Assembly: GCA_020723785.1 (NCBI GenBank)
Contig: DYIH01000045.1
Location: forward strand, 1 to 9,797
Length of the DNA: 9,797 bases
Origin: Thermaerobacter marianensis
GTDB lineage: Bacteria > Bacillota > Sulfobacillia > DYIH01
Direction: 5' to 3'
A program made the translations under genes and the position numbers. Of this stretch, positions 4,479 through 9,797 are shown piece by piece (position 1 is the stretch's first letter; each line of letters starts with the position of its first letter). The notes beneath the pieces are model-generated. The model was not told the origin of the DNA, ran no database searches, and was given only the letters and a program-made list of their open reading frames with translations.

Positions 4479-6782
4479 ATGTTGGTTCCGGGACCTGGCC
4501 TGCGGAAAAGAGTCATCACTCTCTTTTTCGGCACCTTCCTGGCGCTGGCGGTCCTTGCCGGGCGGGTGTTCTGGTTGCAGGTGGTGCGCGGCCAGGAGCT
4601 GCGCGTGGAAGCCCAGGAGATGCGCACCTGGCACATCCCGGTCGAGCCCCGGCGCGGCATCATCTACGACCGCAAGGGCCGGGAACTGGCCCTCAGCATC
4701 AGCGTCGACTCCGTGGTGGCCAACCCGGCGGAGATCCGCGACCCCGCCGCCACGGCGGCCCGGTTGGCGCCGGTGCTGGACATGCCCCGCGACGAGATCA
4801 TGCTGCGCGTCACCCGCCGGACACAGTTCGAGTGGCTCAAGCGCAAGGTGGATCAGAGGACGGCGCGCGCGGTGCGCCAGCTGGCCCTGCCCGGCATCTA
4901 CCTGACCCAGGAAACGCGGCGGGTCTATCCCAAGGGAAGCCTGGCCGCCAACGTGCTGGGATTCGCCGGCGTTGACAGCCAGGGGCTCGGCGGCGTCGAG
5001 GCCTACTACGACCAGGAATTGCGCGGCAAGCCCGGGAGCATCGTCAGCGAGTTCGACGCCCGCAGCCGGGAAATCCCCCAGGCGCAGCAGAAATTCCTCC
5101 CGCCGCAGGACGGCCTGAACCTGCAACTGACCATCGACGAGACCATCCAGTACATCGCCGAGCGCGAACTGGAGAAGCTGATGGCCCGGGCGCGGCCCAA
5201 GGGCGCCTGGATCCTGGTGATGAACCCCAGAAACGGCGAGATCCTGGCCCTGGCCCAGCGGCCGAGCTTCGACCCCAACCTGGCCATGGATTGGCTCATC
5301 AACGGCAACCCGGCCGGCAAGGCGGACGCCGACCCGGAACGCTGGCGCATCCTGTCGATCTCCAACGCCTACCCACCCGGTTCCGTCTTCAAGCCGGTGA
5401 CGGCGGCGATGGCCCTGCAGGAAGGCAAGGTGACACCGAACACGCCTTTTTACGATACCGGCGCCCTGACGGTGCCGGGCAGCATCGTCACCAACTGGGA
5501 CGGCGCGGGCCTGGGGTCCACGACTTTCGCGGAGGGGTTCCAGGAGTCGGCCAACACCATCTTTGCCCGGGTCGGCCTGAGCGTGGGTATTCCGAAGTTT
5601 TACGAGTACCTGTCCAAGTTCGGCCTGGACGGCCCGACGGGAGTCGACCTGCCGGGGGAGGGCCAGGGCCTGATGCCGCCGAGGGATAAGGCCACCCCGC
5701 TGGACCTGGCGCTGATGTCCTTCGGCCAGACGCTGACGATGACGCCGATCCAGGTGGCCCAGGCCACCGCCGCGCTGGTCAACGGCGGCAGCCTGGTGCG
5801 TCCCCACCTGGCCAGGGCCTTCCTGGATTCGTCGGGCAGCGTGGTCAGGGAGTTCGACACCAAACCCGTGCGGCGCGTCCTCTCCGAGGAGACATCGGCG
5901 ACCATCCGCGAGTTGATGGGCAGGGTGGTTTCCGATCAGGGCACCGGCCGCCGGGCCCAGATCCCCGGTTACAAGGTCGGCGGCAAGACCGGCACCTCGC
6001 AGAAGATCGTGGGCGGGCGGGTGTCCAATGAGAAGTACATCGGGTCGTTCATAGGCGTGGCCCCCTTGGACGACCCGCAGCTGTTGGCCTATGTTATGGT
6101 TGACGAGCCGGAGGGGATTTACTACGGCGGGTACGTGGCGGCGCCGGTGTTCCAGGCGGTGGTGCTCGACGCCCTGCAGTATCTCGGGATACAGCCCACC
6201 GAGCCGGTGGAGCCGGAGGGCCTGTCCGGCCGGGAGGGGCCTGTTCCGGCGGCGCCCAAGGACGGTCTCGCCGGAATGGAGGAGGTTGGTGTGGAAGTGC
6301 CCGACCTGGTCAACCTCCCCTTGGCCGATGCCCGCGCCCTCGCCGGCGCTGCCGGGCTCAACCTGGAGGTCGCCGGCCGCGGGGGGCAGGTGCTGCGCCA
6401 GGTGCCGGCCCCAGGCGCGCTGGTCGCGCCCGGTGGCACGGTGCTTGCCTACACCGACCCGGCACCGGGCCAGGGGGAGGCGGTGACGGTCCCGGACCTT
6501 CAGGGCGCCACCCTGCGCCAGGCGGCGCGCCGCCTGGGTGCGGCCGGGCTACGGCTGGACGCGGTCGGCAGCGGCGTAGCCGTCGGCCAGAACCCGCCCC
6601 CCGGAACGCGGCTGGCGCCCGGGTCGCCGGTTCAGGTAACCTTCCGTCCGCCGCCGGAACAGCCGCCGCGGGAGCGGCGGCCAGGCCCGCAGGATGGCGC
6701 GCAGCCGGGGGCGGGGGAGGGACCGCCGGGCTTGCCGGAGAAAGAAGCGCCGGACGAGGTCGTCCCGGTCCCAATGGATTGA
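4479..6782 (+). CDS. ftsI: Class B penicillin-binding protein, septal transpeptidase (FtsI/PbpB/SpoVD type) with two PASTA domains
   Basis: The product has 767 residues. A short cytoplasmic N terminus and one signal-anchor span (about 12-36) are followed by RRGIIYDRKGRELA (58-71), the start of the PBP dimer domain. YPKGSLAANVLGFAG and GLGGVEAYYD also mark the class B N-terminal domain. The transpeptidase has all three catalytic motifs: SVFK (Ser302, Lys305), SAN (Ser357, Asn359) and KTGTS (Lys503). It cross-links septal peptidoglycan outside the membrane and is a beta-lactam target. Two PASTA domains follow (about 605-664 and 669-730, starting VEVPDLVNLP and VTVPDLQGAT), then a Pro/Glu-rich tail (731-767). 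Two PASTA domains are as in Bacillus subtilis PBP2B; SpoVD has one. Only one such PBP gene occurs before murE here, so it may serve division, spore cortex, or both. The ATG at 4479 has GGGAGG at 4459-4464, a long 14-nt spacing, with AT-rich sequence between. Confidence 0.95.
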   Translation: MLVPGPGLRKRVITLFFGTFLALAVLAGRVFWLQVVRGQELRVEAQEMRTWHIPVEPRRGIIYDRKGRELALSISVDSVVANPAEIRDPAATAARLAPVLDMPRDEIMLRVTRRTQFEWLKRKVDQRTARAVRQLALPGIYLTQETRRVYPKGSLAANVLGFAGVDSQGLGGVEAYYDQELRGKPGSIVSEFDARSREIPQAQQKFLPPQDGLNLQLTIDETIQYIAERELEKLMARARPKGAWILVMNPRNGEILALAQRPSFDPNLAMDWLINGNPAGKADADPERWRILSISNAYPPGSVFKPVTAAMALQEGKVTPNTPFYDTGALTVPGSIVTNWDGAGLGSTTFAEGFQESANTIFARVGLSVGIPKFYEYLSKFGLDGPTGVDLPGEGQGLMPPRDKATPLDLALMSFGQTLTMTPIQVAQATAALVNGGSLVRPHLARAFLDSSGSVVREFDTKPVRRVLSEETSATIRELMGRVVSDQGTGRRAQIPGYKVGGKTGTSQKIVGGRVSNEKYIGSFIGVAPLDDPQLLAYVMVDEPEGIYYGGYVAAPVFQAVVLDALQYLGIQPTEPVEPEGLSGREGPVPAAPKDGLAGMEEVGVEVPDLVNLPLADARALAGAAGLNLEVAGRGGQVLRQVPAPGALVAPGGTVLAYTDPAPGQGEAVTVPDLQGATLRQAARRLGAAGLRLDAVGSGVAVGQNPPPGTRLAPGSPVQVTFRPPPEQPPRERRPGPQDGAQPGAGEGPPGLPEKEAPDEVVPVPMD

Positions 6783-6796
6783 TGCATGGCCGGTGT

Positions 6797-6823
6797 TTGA
6801 CGGCCTGAAGTATTGGCAATACT
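6797..6823 (+). promoter_or_regulatory. AT-rich dyad with possible promoter upstream of murE
   Basis: AGTATTG (6809-6815) and CAATACT (6817-6823) form a perfect 7-bp dyad about one central base. It lies in the gap between the ftsI stop (6782) and the murE start and stands out by its AT content. TTGACG (6797-6802) is a near-consensus -35; AATACT (6818-6823), inside the dyad, is a poor -10 at a short 15-bp spacer. It may be an operator over a weak internal promoter, or an RNA hairpin (6-bp stem, GGC loop). No known regulator motif was matched. Confidence 0.35.
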
Positions 6824-6850
6824 GCCCATATGCGGGGCGCCGGAGAGAGG

Positions 6851-8392
6851 GTGTCCACGCGATGCCCGGCGGCGGCCGGCGAGGTGGTGAGGGGTTTGCG
6901 GCTGGGGGATCTGATCGACGGCTTGGAGGGCGCGAGCCTGAGCGGGAACCCGGACATCGAGGTGTCCGGGCTGGCCTACGACTCCCGACGCGTCCGCCCC
7001 GGGGACCTGTTCCTCTGCATCCCCGGTTTCGTCCACGACGGCCACGACTTCATCCCCGAAGCGCTGGCTCGCGGTGCCGTCGCCTGCCTGGTGGAGCGGT
7101 GGGACCGCGTGCCGGAGGGGGTTGCCGCGGCGCGGGTGCCCGCGGCGCGGCCGGCGGCGGCACGGCTGGCGGCTCGGTTTTACGGCTTTCCCACGCGCGA
7201 ACTGCGCCTGATCGGTGTTACCGGGACCAACGGCAAGACGACGACGACGTTCCTGATCCGCGAGATCCTCGCCCGCCGGGGCGGCGTCGGTCTCGTCGGC
7301 ACCGTCCACAATGTCGTCGGGGGGGAGGTGTTGCCGGTCGAGCATACGACACCAGAGGCCGTGGACCTGCAGGCGTTGTTCCGGCAGATGGCCGGGCGGG
7401 GCGATCGGGCGGCCGTCATGGAGGTCTCCTCCCACGCCCTGGCCCTGCACCGGGTCGATGGTTGCGAGTTCGACGTCGGGGTCTTCACCAACATAACCCG
7501 CGACCACCTGGACTTCCACCGGGACTTCGGTCGCTACCTGAGCGCCAAGGCGCGGCTCTTCCGCATGCTGGGACGCGGCGCCGAGGGTCCGCCGGCCAAG
7601 GAGGGGGCAAAAGGGGCGGTGGTCAACGCCGACGACCCCAGCGCGCGCGTCATCGTCGATGCCTGCCGGGTGCCGGTGCTCACCTATGCGGTGGACGAGA
7701 GGGCCGACGTGATGGCCACCGGCATAGACGTCCGCCTGGATGGTGCCTCCTTCACCGTGCATTCCCCGCGGGGCCGGCACCGGGTGCGCCTGCGCCTAAC
7801 CGGGCGGTTCAACGTGTACAATGCCCTGGCCGCCTTTGGAGCCGGGCTCGTGGAGGGCGCAGATCCGGATGAGATGGTCGCCGCACTGGAGTCGGTGGCC
7901 GGGGTGCCCGGCAGGTTCGAACGGGTGACGGGCGTCCAGGACTTCGCCGTCATCGTCGACTACGCCCATACGCCGGACGGGTTGGAGAACGTCCTGCAGG
8001 CGGCGCGGCGGGGGGCGCGGGGGCGGGGGATCGCCGTGTTCGGCTGCGGCGGCGACCGGGACCGCACCAAGCGCCCGATCATGGGCGAGATCGCCGCGCG
8101 CTTGGCCGACCTGGTCTTCATCACCTCGGACAATCCCCGCAGCGAGGACCCCGCGGCCATCGCCGCAGAGGTGGAGGCCGGGGCTCGCCGGGTGCCGGGG
8201 GCTTCCTGCCGCACGGTCTTGGACCGCGAAGAGGCCATCGGCGAGGCCATCGCCGAGGCCCGCGGCGGGGACGTGGTGCTGATCGCCGGCAAGGGGCACG
8301 AAACCTACCAGAAGTTCCGCGACCGGACGGTTCCCTTCGATGACCGGGAGGTGGCCGGGCGCTGGCTTTCGCGGCTCGGCTATCGGGGGTGA
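6851..8392 (+). CDS. murE: UDP-N-acetylmuramoyl-L-alanyl-D-glutamate--2,6-diaminopimelate ligase MurE
   Basis: From GTG 6851 the product has 513 residues. MurE adds the third residue of the peptidoglycan stem peptide, using ATP, in the cytosol. Domain 1 contains VSGLAYDSRRVRPGDLF. The ATP-binding loop is GVTGTNGKTTT (Lys129). EHTTPEAVDL, MEVSSHALALHRVDG and TNITRDHLDFH follow, with the probable carbamoylated Lys233 in SAKARLF. The C-terminal domain has VDYAHTPDGL, GCGGDRDRTKRP and GKGHETY. The specificity motif is DNPRSEDP (Asp427-Arg430), which marks meso-diaminopimelate enzymes rather than lysine-adding ones; wall chemistry is therefore probably DAP type. The start is uncertain: GTG 6851 has GGAG (6842-6845) 5 nt upstream, ATG 6830 has no ribosome binding site, and GTG 6884 or 6887 would still keep the conserved domain. 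The stop overlaps the murF start as GTGA, so the two ligases are likely coupled. Confidence 0.96.
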   Translation: MSTRCPAAAGEVVRGLRLGDLIDGLEGASLSGNPDIEVSGLAYDSRRVRPGDLFLCIPGFVHDGHDFIPEALARGAVACLVERWDRVPEGVAAARVPAARPAAARLAARFYGFPTRELRLIGVTGTNGKTTTTFLIREILARRGGVGLVGTVHNVVGGEVLPVEHTTPEAVDLQALFRQMAGRGDRAAVMEVSSHALALHRVDGCEFDVGVFTNITRDHLDFHRDFGRYLSAKARLFRMLGRGAEGPPAKEGAKGAVVNADDPSARVIVDACRVPVLTYAVDERADVMATGIDVRLDGASFTVHSPRGRHRVRLRLTGRFNVYNALAAFGAGLVEGADPDEMVAALESVAGVPGRFERVTGVQDFAVIVDYAHTPDGLENVLQAARRGARGRGIAVFGCGGDRDRTKRPIMGEIAARLADLVFITSDNPRSEDPAAIAAEVEAGARRVPGASCRTVLDREEAIGEAIAEARGGDVVLIAGKGHETYQKFRDRTVPFDDREVAGRWLSRLGYRG

Positions 8393-9797
8393 GGGCGCTG
8401 GCGGGGTTGTTCACGCTGGAAGAGGTGGCGCGGGTCACGGGAGGGTCGCTGTTGCGTGGCGACCCCGGGGCGCGGGCCGGGTGCCCCGCCGAATCGGGAG
8501 TTCGGCGGGATGAAATCAGCGGGGTGGCCGTCGACAGCCGGCAGGTTCGCCCCGGCGATCTGTTCGTCGCCTTGCCCGGCCGGCGGGTGGACGGGCACGA
8601 TTTCGTCGCCGAGTCCTTCCAGCGCGGGGCGGTGGCCGCCCTGGTCGCCCGGGAGGTGGCCGGAGCCGGCGGGGTGCTGATCCAGGTCGCCGACCCGCTG
8701 GAGTCTCTCGGCGATCTTGCCGCCTATCACCGGGGCCGCTTCCAGGTGCGGGTGGTCGGGGTCACCGGCAGCGTCGGTAAGACGACGACCAAGGACCTCA
8801 TCGCCGCGGTGCTGGGAACCCGCCTCCGGGTTCTGGCGTCCAAGGCCAACTACAACACCGACATCGGCCTGCCGCTGACCCTTTTCGACATCACGGCGGA
8901 ACACCAAGCCGCCGTGCTGGAGATGGCCATGCGCGGACCGGGGCAGATCCGCGCCCTCTGCCGGATCGCGCGGCCCGACGTGGGGGTGATCACCCGCATC
9001 GGCGAGTCCCACATCGAGATCCTCGGGAGCGTGGAGAACATCGCCCGCGCCAAGGGCGAGCTGCTCGAGGAACTGCCCCCCGACGGCGTGGCGGTGCTCA
9101 ACGCCGAGGACCCCTGGCAGCGGGAGCTGGCCGGGCGGAGCCGGGCCCGGGTGGTCTGGTACGGGTTCGGGCCGGAGGCTGCGGTGCGGGCGGTGGACAT
9201 CCGGGGCTTGGGCGCCCGCGGGACCGCCTTCCGGCTGGTCATGTCCGGCGGCGAGGCCGACGTGGCCATGCCCCTGCCTGGCCGGCACCACGTGCTGGAC
9301 GCCCTGGCGGCCGCCGCCGTCGCCGGTGCGCTGGGGCTCGGGCCGGCCGACGCCGCCGCGGGGCTGGCCCGAGCGCGACTGACCGGAGGCCGGGCGGAGG
9401 TCCTCGAAGCCGGCGGACTGGTGGTCATCGACGACACCTATAACGCCAGCCCGACCTCGATGCGGGCGGCCCTGGCCATGCTGGCCGGAACGGCGGCGGG
9501 GCGGCGCGTGGCCGTCCTCGGCGACATGCTCGAGCTCGGGGACCATGCCGAGGCGGGGCACCGGGAAGTGGGGCTGGAGGCGGCCGCGCAGGGCGTCGAC
9601 CTCCTGGTGACCGTGGGCCGGACCTCCCGCTGGATCGGCGAGGCCGCCCGGGAGGCCGGCCTGCCGGCGGAGCGGACGGTGCACTGCACCGACCGCCCGG
9701 CGGCCCTGGCCATCCTGGCCGACCGGCTGCGGCCGGGCGATACGGTGCTGGTCAAGGGTTCGCGGGGCATGCGTATGGAAGAAGTGGTGGAAGGGCT
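8389..9797 (+). CDS. murF: UDP-N-acetylmuramoyl-tripeptide--D-alanyl-D-alanine ligase MurF, last few codons missing
   Basis: The frame is open from GTG 8389 to the window end, giving 469 visible residues. MurF joins D-Ala-D-Ala to the UDP-MurNAc-tripeptide with ATP, the last cytosolic ligase step. Visible elements are the N-terminal FTLEEVARVTGG, GVAVDSRQVRPGDLFVALPG, the ATP loop VTGSVGKTTTK (Lys131), KANYNTDIGLPLTL, EMAMRGPGQI, IGESHIEILGSVENIARAKGE (near 202-224), NAEDPW, DDTYNASPTSM, AVLGDMLELGDHAEAGH, and the terminal VLVKGSRGMRMEEVVE. That last motif normally lies within a few residues of the C terminus, so almost the whole protein is present. The start overlaps the murE stop by GTGA; TTG 8407, directly before the conserved FTLEE, is an alternative. 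No independent ribosome binding site is evident, which supports coupling to murE. The next gene is expected to be mraY or murD, but lies outside the window. Confidence 0.96.
   Translation, partial: MRALAGLFTLEEVARVTGGSLLRGDPGARAGCPAESGVRRDEISGVAVDSRQVRPGDLFVALPGRRVDGHDFVAESFQRGAVAALVAREVAGAGGVLIQVADPLESLGDLAAYHRGRFQVRVVGVTGSVGKTTTKDLIAAVLGTRLRVLASKANYNTDIGLPLTLFDITAEHQAAVLEMAMRGPGQIRALCRIARPDVGVITRIGESHIEILGSVENIARAKGELLEELPPDGVAVLNAEDPWQRELAGRSRARVVWYGFGPEAAVRAVDIRGLGARGTAFRLVMSGGEADVAMPLPGRHHVLDALAAAAVAGALGLGPADAAAGLARARLTGGRAEVLEAGGLVVIDDTYNASPTSMRAALAMLAGTAAGRRVAVLGDMLELGDHAEAGHREVGLEAAAQGVDLLVTVGRTSRWIGEAAREAGLPAERTVHCTDRPAALAILADRLRPGDTVLVKGSRGMRMEEVVEG

Noticed and set aside
3579..5807. 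742-residue open frame on the - strand opposite ftsL and ftsI
   Set aside because: It spans two clear + strand genes and the gap between them, is compositionally biased and shows no known domain.
8380..9684. 434-residue - strand frame opposite murF
   Set aside because: The + strand MurF frame is open throughout with all family motifs, so this is a shadow.
1..9797. Search for tRNA, rRNA, insertion sequences, CRISPR arrays, defence or phage genes
   Set aside because: None was seen by eye. The recognised genes are core housekeeping and queuosine genes; a covariance-model scan would be needed to exclude small RNAs.

Overview
The window looks like part of the chromosome of a high-GC Gram-positive-type bacterium, most likely a deep-branching, high-GC member of the Bacillota (Limnochordia-, Symbiobacterium- or Thermaerobacter-like). 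This rests on the dcw gene order mraZ-rsmH-ftsL-PBP-murE-murF, a division transpeptidase ending in two PASTA domains, strong AGGAGG-type ribosome binding sites on several genes, GTG and TTG starts, and a MurE with the meso-diaminopimelate signature. The placement is inference; no rRNA or species marker is present. All recognised genes are on the + strand.

Region 1 (1-1633) is a two-gene queuosine unit. The 3' end of a Qng1/DUF2419-family queuosine salvage glycosylase is followed 5 nt later by a tRNA-guanine transglycosylase. The pairing suggests that queuine is freed from salvaged queuosine 5'-phosphate and put directly into tRNA. The TGT substrate loop (GGSLG) differs from the preQ1-type GGLAV and supports this reading.

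Region 2 (1634-1955) is a control region. It holds a weak hairpin behind tgt, a GTTTGCAAAC palindrome, and five GTGG boxes spaced 10-11 bp that match the known MraZ operator architecture. An untranslated leader of about 145 nt leads into mraZ.

Region 3 (1956-9797) is the division and cell-wall cluster: mraZ (regulator), an unannotated 41-residue basic small ORF with a good ribosome binding site, a GC-rich hairpin plus T-run with competing folds, rsmH (16S rRNA methyltransferase), an FtsL-like protein with a long C-terminal extension, ftsI/pbpB/spoVD-type PBP, murE and murF. MurF is open to the window edge and almost complete. RsmH and FtsL are 2 nt apart, and murE and murF overlap at GTGA, so these pairs are probably translationally coupled. 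The genes supply septal machinery (FtsL, FtsI) and two successive peptidoglycan precursor ligases (MurE adds meso-DAP, MurF adds D-Ala-D-Ala); MraZ probably autoregulates the whole set.

The genes themselves are familiar families. The least explained material lies between them: the small ORF with its hairpin switch (2450-2647), a G-quadruplex-like leader before ftsI (4422-4451), and an AT-rich dyad before murE (6809-6823).
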